Of a stretch of 64,000 bases of DNA, positions 8,418 to 21,368 are shown one piece after another. Numbering within the stretch: the first letter of the stretch is position 1; each line of letters starts with the position of its first letter. The notes under the pieces are model-generated. The model did not search any database. It saw only the letters and a list, made by a program, of their open reading frames with translations, and was not told where the DNA came from. The translations under genes were made by a program, and so were the position numbers. The stretch spans positions 1 through 64,000 of the forward strand of contig JBIIHW010000022.1 in NCBI GenBank assembly GCA_044235425.1, read 5' to 3'. This DNA is from JBJSXJ01 sp044235425. Its GTDB lineage: Bacteria; Planctomycetota; Planctomycetia; Pirellulales; Pirellulaceae.

Positions 8418-10922
8418 ATGGTATCGCAATCCGCTGACCAACAACCCCACGATTCATCCGGGCAAACCGTGATTCCTGCTGAGATGCGGGCAGCCTTTGC
8501 CAAGCTGCGTAGTCGCATTCGCGCCTACGTGACGATCGATGGCATCGCTACCGCTGTGATTTGGGTGGCAGCCACGTTCTGGATTGCCTTCGCACTGGAT
8601 TACCTGCCGATCCTCGTGGGCGCGACCGAATTACCGCAAGCCGTGCGGGCGTTCATGCTCATCGCTATCCTGGTCGTGCTGGCCGTGATTCTGTATCGAC
8701 AGGTGCTGCGCCGCGTGCTCGTGCGTTTGGCCGATCGCAGCATGGCCATCTTGCTGGAACGGCGCTATCGTGGCTTTCGTGACAGTTTGGTGACGACCGT
8801 GGAATTGGCCAATCGTCGACCGACCGAGGCGGATTACAATCCTCAGCTGCTGAAATTCACCAGTGGCGAAGCTCTGCGAGAACTGACCGAGGTGCGGCTC
8901 GGCAATCTGTTCAATCTTCGTCCACTGGTCATCCGTCTCCTCCTCGCGATTCTGCTGGTCGCGAGTTTGATCGGATTGGCCGCTGTGAAACGCGACACCT
9001 TCACCTTGGCCGCGCGACGCCTCTGGCTCATCGATCCTCGACCTTGGCCGCGAAGTGCGCGGATTGAGGTGGTCGGTATTGAGGTGCAGCGACCGACGGG
9101 TGCGGCGAGTGCTCTGACCAGTTCGCCCCTGATCTCCTTTCAGGCCGGACCCGTGAAAGTAGCTCGTGGAGCAAGTTTCAATCTGCGCGTACTGGCCGAT
9201 GCGAATGCGGCGGTGGTCCCGGAGGTCTGTACGATCTTCTATCGATCCAGCGATGGTGATCGGGGTCGAGTGCCGATGAAGCGGATTGGACGGGAGCGGT
9301 CCGAACAGATGGATGGCGGGACGCGTCGAGTGCAGTGGTATGCGTTCGACGGCAAACCGTTCAAAGGCATTTTGAGCTCCGTGGAATTTGACGTCGTCGG
9401 TTACGACCATCGAGTTGGTTCGTATGCCGTGCAAGTGGTCGACAGTCCGACCGTCACAGAAACGAAACTGGATTGCGTTTTTCCCGAATATCTCGTGGAT
9501 GAAAAGACGGCCTCCTGGCTACCTCGCACGATCGATTATTTGCCCTCAGGCACTCAACTGCCGCGTGGCACGCAGTTCACCCTGAAGGTCAAAACCAACA
9601 AGCCGCTCCAGCGAGTGGTCATTCACAATCCCGATAAAGATGAAACGGTGACGCTGGACGTGACGGGCACGGGAGCAGCGGCGCAGGAGTTTTCGCACAG
9701 CGTCGCGGCGATTGATGGCAACACCACGTTTGAAATCAGCTTGCTCGATCAAGATCAAGTCTTCAGTGAACGACCGCATCGAGTGGTGATCGCAGCGGTG
9801 CCAGATGAGGCGCCCAAAGTTGATGTCCGGCTGGCAGGAATCGGGACGGCGGTCACCCCGGATGTGCTCGTCCCGACTCGTGGCAAAATTGAAGATGACT
9901 ATGGCATCGCGAAAACGTGGCTGGAACTGCAAGTTAACGATCGTCAATCGCAGAATCGCGAGTTCCTGCTGGGGCCGGGTGGCAAAGTGGACACGGAAGT
10001 GGACTTCCGCGAACTTCGTAGCGAGCCGATGGGCTGGGAACTCAAGCCCCAAGACAAGCTGCGTATTCGAGTGTCGGCTCAAGATCGCTTTAAACTCGGC
10101 GATACCGGTCCCAACGTCGGTGGCGGCGAATTGTACGAACTGGAAGTGGTAACAGCCGAAGAATTACTGCGATTGCTGGAGGCCCGGGAATTGGGGTTAC
10201 GGCGCCGCTTCGAGCAGATCATTGAGGAAGTGACTGAGCTGCGCGATTCGCTGCTCCGCGTAAAAACAGAGCTGGTGCGAGCCGATGGTAGCGATAAGCC
10301 AAAGGAGACCGCCCAGGAGCCAGCGAAAGCCTCCGATTCGGACCAAAAACAAGACCAGGCGGCGGCAGCAGGTCAGAATAAGGAACAGAATCCGGCCGCT
10401 GGGAAGCCGGCGGATGCGGCGAGCGACGAGGGGGAGTTGGGGCAGCAAACAGCTGCCGAACGAGCACAGACGCTCAGATTGCTGCGCGTCCAACGAGCGA
10501 GCCAGCAGAGCATGAAGTCAGCGGGCGAAGTGCTCGGAGTTGCCGTCTCCTTCGAGGACATTCGTGAGGAATTGGTGAACAATCGAGTCGACACGGAAGA
10601 TCGCAAGAATCGCCTCAAAGAGCAGATTTCGGACCCGCTGAAGAAGGTGGTTCAGGGCGATTTTCCCGAGTTGGACCGAAAACTAGCCGAACTGGAGAAG
10701 GCGCTGCTCGATGCCAATTTGGCGTTTCCCGCCGCGGATCAATCCGCCCAGCAAGCCGATCTCGTCTTGAATGAGCTCAACACCGTACTGCAAAATATGT
10801 TAGACCTGGAAACCTTCAACGAACTGCTCGATATCGTTCGTTCCTTAATTAAAGAGCAAGGCGAAGTCATTGATCGCACGAAGCTCCAGAAAAAGAAACA
10901 ACTGTTGGACCTCACGCAATAG
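8418..10922 (+). CDS. Membrane coiled-coil protein of MoxR/vWA operon
   Basis: 834 residues. Three helices lie near 39-60, 76-95 and 168-188. A long region of beta-rich repeats without a recognised catalytic motif follows, then from about 585 an extended helical, charged coiled coil interrupted by an Ala/Gln/Lys-rich linker. The C-terminus (to KKKQLLDLTQ) is helical too. It resembles the DUF4175-type proteins found beside MoxR/vWA genes, which are usually annotated as hypothetical. A structural or tethering role is the best inference. The gap to the next gene is only 11 bases, so it belongs to the operon. Confidence 0.8.
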   Translation: MVSQSADQQPHDSSGQTVIPAEMRAAFAKLRSRIRAYVTIDGIATAVIWVAATFWIAFALDYLPILVGATELPQAVRAFMLIAILVVLAVILYRQVLRRVLVRLADRSMAILLERRYRGFRDSLVTTVELANRRPTEADYNPQLLKFTSGEALRELTEVRLGNLFNLRPLVIRLLLAILLVASLIGLAAVKRDTFTLAARRLWLIDPRPWPRSARIEVVGIEVQRPTGAASALTSSPLISFQAGPVKVARGASFNLRVLADANAAVVPEVCTIFYRSSDGDRGRVPMKRIGRERSEQMDGGTRRVQWYAFDGKPFKGILSSVEFDVVGYDHRVGSYAVQVVDSPTVTETKLDCVFPEYLVDEKTASWLPRTIDYLPSGTQLPRGTQFTLKVKTNKPLQRVVIHNPDKDETVTLDVTGTGAAAQEFSHSVAAIDGNTTFEISLLDQDQVFSERPHRVVIAAVPDEAPKVDVRLAGIGTAVTPDVLVPTRGKIEDDYGIAKTWLELQVNDRQSQNREFLLGPGGKVDTEVDFRELRSEPMGWELKPQDKLRIRVSAQDRFKLGDTGPNVGGGELYELEVVTAEELLRLLEARELGLRRRFEQIIEEVTELRDSLLRVKTELVRADGSDKPKETAQEPAKASDSDQKQDQAAAAGQNKEQNPAAGKPADAASDEGELGQQTAAERAQTLRLLRVQRASQQSMKSAGEVLGVAVSFEDIREELVNNRVDTEDRKNRLKEQISDPLKKVVQGDFPELDRKLAELEKALLDANLAFPAADQSAQQADLVLNELNTVLQNMLDLETFNELLDIVRSLIKEQGEVIDRTKLQKKKQLLDLTQ

Positions 10923-10933
10923 CGAGTCGCATC

Positions 10934-12943
<2,010 letters not shown>

Positions 12944-12955
12944 AGGAAACGAATC

Positions 12956-14010
<1,055 letters not shown>

Positions 14011-14014
<4 letters not shown>

Positions 14015-15285
14015 CGAGGGGTGGCGAGATGATTCGACGCTGTTTTGGCCCGATGGCTGCGGCGCTTCTGACAACGCTCATGCTGGTTTCCGCGGGTGAG
14101 AGACTGGTGGCTGCGCCCGTCGAAGTGACTCGGCTGGCAGGACCGCCGATAACGGGGGATCTGCAGGAATTATCGGCCGAGCGGATCACGGTGGCGACGG
14201 CCACGGGGCCCCTGACCATCGACATCCGTCAGGTGTTGCAGCTTAAGCTTACGGGAACTAGTACGCCGGCTGCCGCCGACATCACGCTGGAACTGGCCGA
14301 CGGCTCGCGCATCGGCGCCGCCTCATTTACGCTCAAGTCGGGCAAAGCCACGGTTGGCATGGGCACTGGCGAACCACTCAGCATACGCTCGCGGTCGCTC
14401 CGCGCCGTACGGCTTCGTAAGGCTCAAGCTGAAGTCGATAGCTTATGGCGCACGCAGCTTGAAACGCCCGCCACGGGTGATCTGCTCATCATTCGCAAGC
14501 AAGGCAAAGGAGCGACCGACGGCGCCAGTGGCATTGTACTGGACCGCCAAGCGGGCATCATTCAGGAAGTGACCGATGCCGTAGTGCATTTTGAATTGGA
14601 CGGTGATCGCATTCCCGTGAAACGCGAGAAACTGGAAGGCATCGTTTTCTTCCAAAATGAAGAACGCGAATGGCCTGACACCTGGTGCCGCCTGGAAGAC
14701 TCGGCTGGTTCGATTTGGGTTCTAAAGGCACTGCGTCTGCGTGGTGAAAACTGCGAAGTGGATACCGTCGCGGGACTGACAGCAACGCTTCCGCTGGCCA
14801 GTTTGCGGAAACTGGATTTTTCGGTTGGTAATACGTCCTACTTGAGCGATCTGGAACCGGACTCGGTGGAATGGATTCCGTTTTTTGAATCGGCGATTGC
14901 TGGCGACAACCTGGCGCGGCGTAATCAGCCGCGACGAGACCGCGGGTTCGACGGCGGTCGCTTGCAGCTCGGCGGCCAATCATTTGACAAAGGACTGGCA
15001 CTGCGCAGTCGTTCGACGATGGTGTTTCGCATTCCCAAGGGCTTCAATCGTTTAGTGGCCACCGTGGGAATTGACGATCGAGTGCGTGAGAACGGGCATG
15101 TGCAGCTGGTGATTCAAAGTGACAGTAAGGTGGTCTTCAACGAGCCGATTACGGGGCGTGATCGCCCCCGCGAACTTGATCTCGATCTGACCGGAGCAAA
15201 GCGTGTCACCTTGCTCGTCGATTTCGGTGAAGAATTAGACGTGGCGGACTTTTTAAATCTGTGCAATGCGAGGTTTACGAAATGA
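14011..15285 (+). CDS. NPCBM/NEW2-like domain exported protein
   Basis: 424 residues. A signal peptide lies in the first 35 residues. Beta-rich N-terminal and middle regions contain repeated LELADGSRI-type stretches. The C-terminal 150 residues resemble the NPCBM/NEW2 carbohydrate-binding beta sandwich (SFDKGLALRSRSTMVF, then a GIDDRV-like segment and a final DVADF stretch). NPCBM domains bind glycans next to glycosidases; none is fused here. ATG 14011 overlaps the previous stop in ATGA; an in-frame ATG at 14029 with an upstream GAGG is a possible alternative start. The last four bases overlap the protease gene downstream. Confidence 0.83.
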
Positions 15286-17141
15286 GCCGACAGAACGGGT
15301 TCACTCGACTGGCCCTGGTGTTGATGCTGGTCGCCCTCCGCGGTTCGTTTCCCGCCGCTCTCGTCGCTCAAAATGACGCAGTGTCGGACGTAGTGCGGCA
15401 GGCGGAGCAGAATCGTATTGCGGCCGTAGCCAAGGCGTCTCAGCCCACGATTGCCGTGTTTGAACCAAGCGGCCAAGGAGGCGGCTCGGGAGTGGTCATC
15501 TCGAAAGATGGCTTTGCGCTGACCAATTTTCACGTCGTTCAGCCCTGCGGCGACTACATGAAATGCGGGATGAATGATGGGCGGCTGTATGACGCGGTGA
15601 TTGTCAGCATCGATCCGACGGGCGACGTAGCGCTGATCAAACTACTCGGTCGCGAGGACTTTCCTGTGGCGGAGATCGCCAACAGTGATCAAGTCAAAGT
15701 GGGAGATTGGTGCTTTGCCATCGGCAATCCGCTCCTCCTGGCCACGGACTTTCGGCCCACGGTGAGTTACGGAATTGTGTCTGGGGTGCATCGTTATCAG
15801 TACCCAGCCGGTACGCTGCTGGAGTACGCCGACTGCATTCAGACCGACGCCGCCATCAATCCCGGTAACTCCGGAGGGCCGCTGTTCAACGCCGCTGGGC
15901 AACTGATCGGTATCAACGGTCGTGGGTCGTTCGAGAAGCGCGGTCGAGTGAATGTGGGAGTGGGCTACGCGATCTCGATCAATCAGATCCAGCATTTTTT
16001 GGGGCATTTGCAAAGCGGTCGCATTGTCGACCATGCCACGCTCGGCGCTACCGTGGCCACAGATGACCAAGGGCGTGTCATCGTGACGAACATCATCGAG
16101 TCGTCAGATGCTTATCGCCGCGGACTTCGCTATGGCGATGAAATCGTTTCGTTTGGTGGTCGGGCGATCGGCACGACGAACGCGTTCAAGAACGTACTCG
16201 GAATCTTCCCGAAGGGGTGGCGAGTGCCACTGGTTTATCGGCGCGATGGACAGCGGCAAGAGATTTATGTGCGACTGGCCGGCGTTCACACCGATACCGA
16301 ACTACAGCAGCTACTGACACGCCGACCTCCCCAGCCCCCGCGTCCGCGCGGTAAAGACGACGGCCCCGCGCCCAAACCAGCGGAAAAGCCTGCCGAAAAG
16401 CCTGCCGAAAAACCGGCGGAAAAACCAGGTGAGAAGCCAGTACCGCCGAAGCCGGCACCCGGCGGGCCACCTGGTGCAAATCGGCCCGCTCCGAAACCGA
16501 TTCCTGCCGAAGCCGCGAAGCTCATTAAAAAGCGAGAAGGGTATGTGAATTACTACTTCAACGAATTGAAGCGTGATCAGATTTGGAACGCGCACCTCAA
16601 GCAGGGTGATTTTGCTGGCACTTCCGCCACCTGGAAGATCGCGGGTGAGATCGAAAAGGAAGGACCGTTTGAAATCGTGCTGGGTGAAAAGCTGGTCACC
16701 GCCAAGTTGCCGAGCGGTACGTTTCAGGTGGATTTGAGCAAGGATCTGGATGAACAGCTTTCGCCGCCGAAATCGGGTGGACTACTGGTCGCCCTGCATT
16801 TATGGCAACGCATGTTGCGATTAGGGCCGAGTAAATTCGGGGAAGTGTATTACCTTGGACGCTTACCCACGGCCCAACGCCCCGTTCCGTCCGAAGTACT
16901 CGTCGGTACCCATCAAGTCATGGAGGCGCGGTTACTGTTCGACCCACAAACCGCCCAACTTGGCACTCTGGAATCGTACTCCGACGTGCAGGGCGATCCT
17001 TGCGAACTGCTCTTCGACAACTATCAGGTCGTACAAGGCTTGTCGTTCCCGCATCGCTGGGAATGCCGCTACGCCGGCCAGACGTTTGGAGTTTTGCAGG
17101 TGAAAACTGTTGACTGGTCGAACGCGAAGGAGACCCCGTAA
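15282..17141 (+). CDS. HtrA/DegP-like S1C serine protease with PDZ domain
   Basis: 619 residues. The signal peptide (1-30) is followed by a trypsin-like domain with an intact triad: H84 in LTNFHVV, D115 in TGDVALIK and S197 in NPGNSGGP. One PDZ domain (about 250-335) follows, then a Pro/Glu/Lys-rich linker with repeated PAEK (about 350-400) and a C-terminal domain of about 215 residues I do not recognise. It should cleave misfolded or specific envelope proteins in the periplasm. ATG 15282 overlaps the previous stop (ATGA); a GTG at 15261 is in frame but less likely. It is the only one of three successive protease-fold genes with a complete active site. Confidence 0.93.
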   Translation: MSRQNGFTRLALVLMLVALRGSFPAALVAQNDAVSDVVRQAEQNRIAAVAKASQPTIAVFEPSGQGGGSGVVISKDGFALTNFHVVQPCGDYMKCGMNDGRLYDAVIVSIDPTGDVALIKLLGREDFPVAEIANSDQVKVGDWCFAIGNPLLLATDFRPTVSYGIVSGVHRYQYPAGTLLEYADCIQTDAAINPGNSGGPLFNAAGQLIGINGRGSFEKRGRVNVGVGYAISINQIQHFLGHLQSGRIVDHATLGATVATDDQGRVIVTNIIESSDAYRRGLRYGDEIVSFGGRAIGTTNAFKNVLGIFPKGWRVPLVYRRDGQRQEIYVRLAGVHTDTELQQLLTRRPPQPPRPRGKDDGPAPKPAEKPAEKPAEKPAEKPGEKPVPPKPAPGGPPGANRPAPKPIPAEAAKLIKKREGYVNYYFNELKRDQIWNAHLKQGDFAGTSATWKIAGEIEKEGPFEIVLGEKLVTAKLPSGTFQVDLSKDLDEQLSPPKSGGLLVALHLWQRMLRLGPSKFGEVYYLGRLPTAQRPVPSEVLVGTHQVMEARLLFDPQTAQLGTLESYSDVQGDPCELLFDNYQVVQGLSFPHRWECRYAGQTFGVLQVKTVDWSNAKETP

Positions 17142-18337
17142 TGGCCCCATGTAGTCCTTCTTCGCTCGGCAACGCTTCGCCACGGCCCCAATTCTTGCAG
17201 AACAAGAACGGGCGAAAATACGAATCGCGGAATGATGACTCGCGGAATGATGACTCGCGGAATGATGACTCGCGGAATGATGACTCGCGGAACCATTACT
17301 GGCTGGCCGTCGTGCCGCTGAGGGCGATGTTGTTGCTGGCCTGTTTGTTGGCCTGCGGAGCCGGAAAAGTAGGGGTGGCAGCGGAGCCGACCTTTGCGCA
17401 GGTCGTAGCCAGCGTGCAGCCGAAGGTGGTGAAGATTTATGGAGCGGGTGGAATCAAAGGACTGGAAGCTTATCAGAGTGGGTTTCTGATTTCGGCCGAA
17501 GGGCATGTGCTGACCGCTTGGAGTTACGTGCTGGATACCGGCGACGACGCGGTCACGGTCATTCTCGACGACGGGCGGCGTTTTAGTGCCAAGCTGGTAG
17601 GGGCTGATCCGCGGCTCGAAGTGGCCGTGCTGAAATGCGAAGCGAACGATTTACCTCACTTTAAACTGGACAATGCCGTGGTGGTGGAACCCGGAGCGCG
17701 GGTGCTGGCATTTTCTAATCTCTTCAACGTCGCCACGGGGAATGAGCCGGCCAGCGTGCTGAAAGGAGTGGTGTCCGCCAAAACTCCACTCACCGCTCGT
17801 CGCGGTGCCTATCAAACAACCTACAACGGTCCCGTCTATGTGCTGGATGCGATGACCAATAATCCTGGTGCTCCTGGTGGGCTGCTGACTGATCGTCGCG
17901 GCCGGCTGGTGGGTCTAATTGGCAAGGAACTGCGGAACGCTCAAAACAGCACGTGGCTGAACTATGCCGTGCCGATTGGAGAACTCGTCGGTGCGGTCGA
18001 TGATATTCTCGCGGGTAAAGTTCGTCCTCGCTCGGCAGGCGATCAAGCCAAGGCGAAAAAGCCCAAAGAACCCGTGACGCTCAATCTGCTCGGACTGACG
18101 CTCGTGCCTGACGTGCTGGCAAAGACGCCGCCGTATTTAGATCGAGTGGCGGTGGGGTCGGTCGCGGCCAAGGCGGGATTGAGGGCGGATGACCTGGTGC
18201 TGTTCGTCAACGAGCGTGCTGTTTCGTCGTGCAAAGTACTCTTAGAAGAACTTACCTATATCGATCGCCTGGACGACGTACGACTCATCGTGCAGCGTGG
18301 ACAGGAATTGGTCGAAGTCACATTGGCGGCTGAGTAA
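17141..18337 (+). CDS. Catalytically inactive S1C-like protein with PDZ domain
   Basis: 398 residues. The trypsin-like fold is recognisable by the order of its motifs, but aligning it by eye with the preceding gene shows that each catalytic position is replaced: Ser128 for His, Glu160 for Asp and Pro245 for Ser (NPGAPGG instead of NPGNSGG). A PDZ domain (about 310-395) is retained. It is probably a non-cleaving partner, substrate binder or regulator. The N-terminus is odd: about 50 residues, including four DSRND-like repeats, precede a hydrophobic signal segment with a lipobox-like LLAC (69-72). AAGGAG eight bases before ATG 17141 supports that long start. The start overlaps the upstream stop (TAATG). 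Confidence 0.88.
   Translation: MAPCSPSSLGNASPRPQFLQNKNGRKYESRNDDSRNDDSRNDDSRNDDSRNHYWLAVVPLRAMLLLACLLACGAGKVGVAAEPTFAQVVASVQPKVVKIYGAGGIKGLEAYQSGFLISAEGHVLTAWSYVLDTGDDAVTVILDDGRRFSAKLVGADPRLEVAVLKCEANDLPHFKLDNAVVVEPGARVLAFSNLFNVATGNEPASVLKGVVSAKTPLTARRGAYQTTYNGPVYVLDAMTNNPGAPGGLLTDRRGRLVGLIGKELRNAQNSTWLNYAVPIGELVGAVDDILAGKVRPRSAGDQAKAKKPKEPVTLNLLGLTLVPDVLAKTPPYLDRVAVGSVAAKAGLRADDLVLFVNERAVSSCKVLLEELTYIDRLDDVRLIVQRGQELVEVTLAAE
17226..17290 (+). repeat. 15-bp coding repeat x4 (SRNDD)
   Basis: Four perfect copies of CGCGGAATGATGACT plus a partial fifth lie near the start of the gene at 17141. They encode a Ser-Arg-Asn-Asp-Asp repeat ahead of the signal segment. All copies are identical at synonymous sites, so expansion is likely recent. 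Confidence 0.95.
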
Positions 18338-18375
18338 TTGCCGTCGGCGACCACGGTCGCGCAGGAACCTATGCC

Positions 18376-20463
18376 ATGTCGTCTGCTCGCTTGCTATTGC
18401 TCACGTGCAATCGTTATCGGTCTGTGTCGCGTTTGATTGCGACTCGTGCGAACTGTTGTCTTACGATTCCGTGTGGTGTGTCAGCGCGAACGATCTTCAC
18501 GCACGCGCTGCTGATGCTCGTTGCTCCGCTCACCATGTTGCTCGCACTTGGTTCATCGGCTGCAGCGCAGGAGGATCTGGAGGAGGCAGAAGAGCGAGCG
18601 ATGCGTATGGCGGTGCAGCGAGTGGCTGGTTCCGTGGTGCGCATTGAAACCCTGGGGGGGCTGGAAGTGGTCGGTGGTCAGCTGGCTAATACTGGGCCCA
18701 CCACCGGATTGATTGTGGGCGAGGATGGTTGGGTGCTGTCGAGTGCCTTTAACTTTGCCCAGCAGCCATCGTCGATTCTCGTTACCTTGCCGAATGGAAA
18801 ACGAGCGGCAGCCGAGATTGCCGCTCGCGATCTCAGTCGCATGCTCGTTCTGCTTAAGCTCAATACGACCGACAAGCTGCCTGTTCCAGTCATCATGCCG
18901 CGGGAAGAAATCACCGTGGGACAGTGGGCGATCGCCGTGGGGCGGACGTTCGATCAGCCCGAACCTAACTCGTCCGTGGGCATCATCAGTGCCACGAATC
19001 GAGTCTGGGGAAAAGCGATTCAAACGGACGCGAAGATTTCGCCGAGTAATTACGGTGGACCGTTGGTGGATATTCGTGGTCGAGTGATGGGGATTCTCGT
19101 ACCACTGTCACCCTCGCCGGCCGGAGAGCAAGCGGAGACGGCCGGAGCTGAGCTCTATGATTCTGGAATCGGCTTTGCGATTCCGCTGGCGGATGTGATG
19201 AAGCGCATCGACCGACTCAAGCAACGTGAGAACCTATATCCCGGCAAGCTCGGCGTGTCGCTCAAAGGCCAAGACAATAATTCTGACGAAGCGATCATCG
19301 GCTATGTGCAAGTCAAAGGGCCCGCCAGCGCCGTGGGACTCAAAGTAGACGACAAGATTGTGGAGCTGGCCGGTTCCAAGATCGCTCGACTGGGTGAACT
19401 GCGACTCGCCCTGGGCCGCTATTATGCGGGCGAAAAAGTGAAGCTCATCGCACAGCGCGGCGAGCAGCGTATCGAGACGGAACTGGAGCTCGCCGCCAAA
19501 ATCGATCCGTATCAAAATCCGTTCCTCGGCGTTCTTCCGCAGCGTACCGTGAGTGATCGCCCGGGGGTCGTTGTCCGCTATGTTTATCCGGGCAGTGGTG
19601 CTGAGAAGGCTGGCATTCAGATCAATGACCGATTGCTGGCTCTGGGCGACAAACCAGTGACGGATTTAGCGACGATCCATAATCTGCTCGCCGGCTACGA
19701 GCCCGGGCAGAAGATCAAATTAGAGATTCAGCGGGGCGACAAGAATCAAACGGTCGAGGTGATGCCGACTGCATTGCCCACGGCTTTGCCGCCGACGATT
19801 CCGACCGCTCATCCGTCCGGTGCCGCGACCGGTGACAAGCCGGCCGTGGGGGTGGTACCGATCAAGCTGCCCGAGGAAGCGAATGAGTGCATCGCCTACG
19901 TGCCTGAGAACTATGATCCGCGAACCAATTACTCCCTGGTGGTGTGGCTGCATGCGCCAGGTGGTTATGAGCAGCAGGAATTGGTCTCTCGCTGGAAGAC
20001 CTTATGCGAGGAACAGGATTTGATTTTGCTCGCTCCCAAGTCGGCGGACCCGAGCCGCTGGCAGCCAACGGAGTTGGAGTTCATTCGCAAAGTGATGGAA
20101 GAAGTCGTAGGACGCTATCGCATTGATCGCTCACGGATTGTGGCGCATGGCTATGAAGGTGGCGGTGCGTTGGCGTACGTGTTGGGATTCAATCGTCGCG
20201 AGCTAGTGCGAGCGGTCGCGGCGATCGATGCGCCAATGCCTCTACGTACTCCGCCACCCGAAAATGATCCGCTGCAGCGTCTCTCATTTTTCATCACTCA
20301 GGCCGACGGTTCGAAACTAACGGCACCGATCCAAGCCACAGTGAAGAAATTGGAGGAGATGAAGTATTCCGTCCAACTGAAAAAACTCCCCAGCGCCCGT
20401 TATCTGAACGCCGAGGAGCTTATGGAACTGGCCCGCTGGATCAACGCGCTGGACCGAATCTAG
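18376..20463 (+). CDS. Inactive protease fold, two PDZ domains, esterase-like domain
   Basis: 695 residues. A long N-terminal segment ends in a signal peptide (cleavage near SAAAQ, 61-65). A trypsin-like domain follows in which all three catalytic positions are changed: Phe125 for His, Met156 for Asp and Tyr226 for Ser (SNYGGP). PDZ domains lie at about 290-370 and 378-462. After a Pro/Thr linker, residues about 495-695 form an alpha/beta-hydrolase resembling PHB-depolymerase-type esterases, but the nucleophile elbow reads HGYEGG, with Glu594 where Ser is expected. The chain therefore looks like a binding or scaffold protein. AGGAAC eight bases upstream supports ATG 18376. It ends the operon, converging on the response regulator. 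Confidence 0.87.
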   Translation: MSSARLLLLTCNRYRSVSRLIATRANCCLTIPCGVSARTIFTHALLMLVAPLTMLLALGSSAAAQEDLEEAEERAMRMAVQRVAGSVVRIETLGGLEVVGGQLANTGPTTGLIVGEDGWVLSSAFNFAQQPSSILVTLPNGKRAAAEIAARDLSRMLVLLKLNTTDKLPVPVIMPREEITVGQWAIAVGRTFDQPEPNSSVGIISATNRVWGKAIQTDAKISPSNYGGPLVDIRGRVMGILVPLSPSPAGEQAETAGAELYDSGIGFAIPLADVMKRIDRLKQRENLYPGKLGVSLKGQDNNSDEAIIGYVQVKGPASAVGLKVDDKIVELAGSKIARLGELRLALGRYYAGEKVKLIAQRGEQRIETELELAAKIDPYQNPFLGVLPQRTVSDRPGVVVRYVYPGSGAEKAGIQINDRLLALGDKPVTDLATIHNLLAGYEPGQKIKLEIQRGDKNQTVEVMPTALPTALPPTIPTAHPSGAATGDKPAVGVVPIKLPEEANECIAYVPENYDPRTNYSLVVWLHAPGGYEQQELVSRWKTLCEEQDLILLAPKSADPSRWQPTELEFIRKVMEEVVGRYRIDRSRIVAHGYEGGGALAYVLGFNRRELVRAVAAIDAPMPLRTPPPENDPLQRLSFFITQADGSKLTAPIQATVKKLEEMKYSVQLKKLPSARYLNAEELMELARWINALDRI

Positions 20464-20481
20464 GTCGAGTTTTCTTCTCGA

Positions 20482-21114
20482 TTACACCAGGCCATGGCGG
20501 ACGGCCCAGACGGCAGCTTGCGTGCGAGCGCTGCAGTCGATCTTGCGCAGAATGTTCTGCACATGCTCTTTGACCGTCTCCACACTGATGCTTAGCGAAC
20601 GAGCAATGTCGGCATTGCTGAGTCCCAGGGCGATGTGCCGGAGTACTTGTGTCTCACGTTCCGTGAGTGGCACTTCGGAGCGGACGCCTTCACGCTTCTT
20701 GGCCATCGTCGCACGAATGCGACGCAGGATGGAGCCTTCACTGGGACTATCGCCCGCGGCGGCCCGTGTAATGGCGGCGATGAGGTCCTTGCGGGGAGCA
20801 CCTTTGAGAACGTAGTCGCAGGCGCCCAGCGAAACGGTACGGGCAACATAGGTTGGATTGTCATACGTGGAGAGAACGACGACGGGCGTTTCAGGCGACT
20901 TCTTCTTGAGTCGCTCCATGGCATCCAGGCCGTCGACGTTGGGCATGCGAATGTCCATCAGGACGACATCCGGCTTGTGCTGTACCGTGCGGTCCACGGC
21001 TTCCTTGCCGTTCGATGCTTCGGCGATAATCTCAATGTCGGTATCCTGGAATAGGGTTTTCAGCCCTCGTCGCACCACTTCGTGGTCATCCGCCACCAAA
21101 ACTCGAATCGACAT
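20482..21114 (-). CDS. NarL/FixJ-type response regulator with LuxR HTH
   Basis: 210 residues. The receiver domain has the acidic pair ADD, the phosphoryl-accepting Asp in VVLMDIRMPNVDG, the switch Thr/Ser region VVVLST and the conserved Lys in YVLKGA. The C-terminus is a LuxR-type helix-turn-helix (LTERETQVLRHIALGLSNADIA ... VKEHVQNILRKI). It should bind DNA when phosphorylated. I start at the ATG at 21114 because MSIRVLVADDHE is the canonical beginning; a longer frame reaches 21204. No sensor kinase is adjacent, so its partner is unknown. It converges with the 18376 gene, leaving only 18 bases between the two stops. Confidence 0.95.
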   Translation of the reverse strand: MSIRVLVADDHEVVRRGLKTLFQDTDIEIIAEASNGKEAVDRTVQHKPDVVLMDIRMPNVDGLDAMERLKKKSPETPVVVLSTYDNPTYVARTVSLGACDYVLKGAPRKDLIAAITRAAAGDSPSEGSILRRIRATMAKKREGVRSEVPLTERETQVLRHIALGLSNADIARSLSISVETVKEHVQNILRKIDCSARTQAAVWAVRHGLV

Positions 21115-21368
21115 AAAAAATTCCCATTTCCTGTTAATGTGCCCGCACGCATGATCATGACCTCCACGGTTCCGTATCCTATCCCATGACCCGCTGCATT
21201 CCAACGGCTACGCTTTAGAAGTGGTGGAAAACCCTGGCTGGGGGACGCGGGAGGAACCTTTGCACGTCGGCAACGAATGTTTAGAATGCCCCGCTGGCTG
21301 GGATTGGCCACCACCGCGAATCATCGCTCGTGGGAATTGCCTACATCGGATTGGAAAGGAACTGCCCT

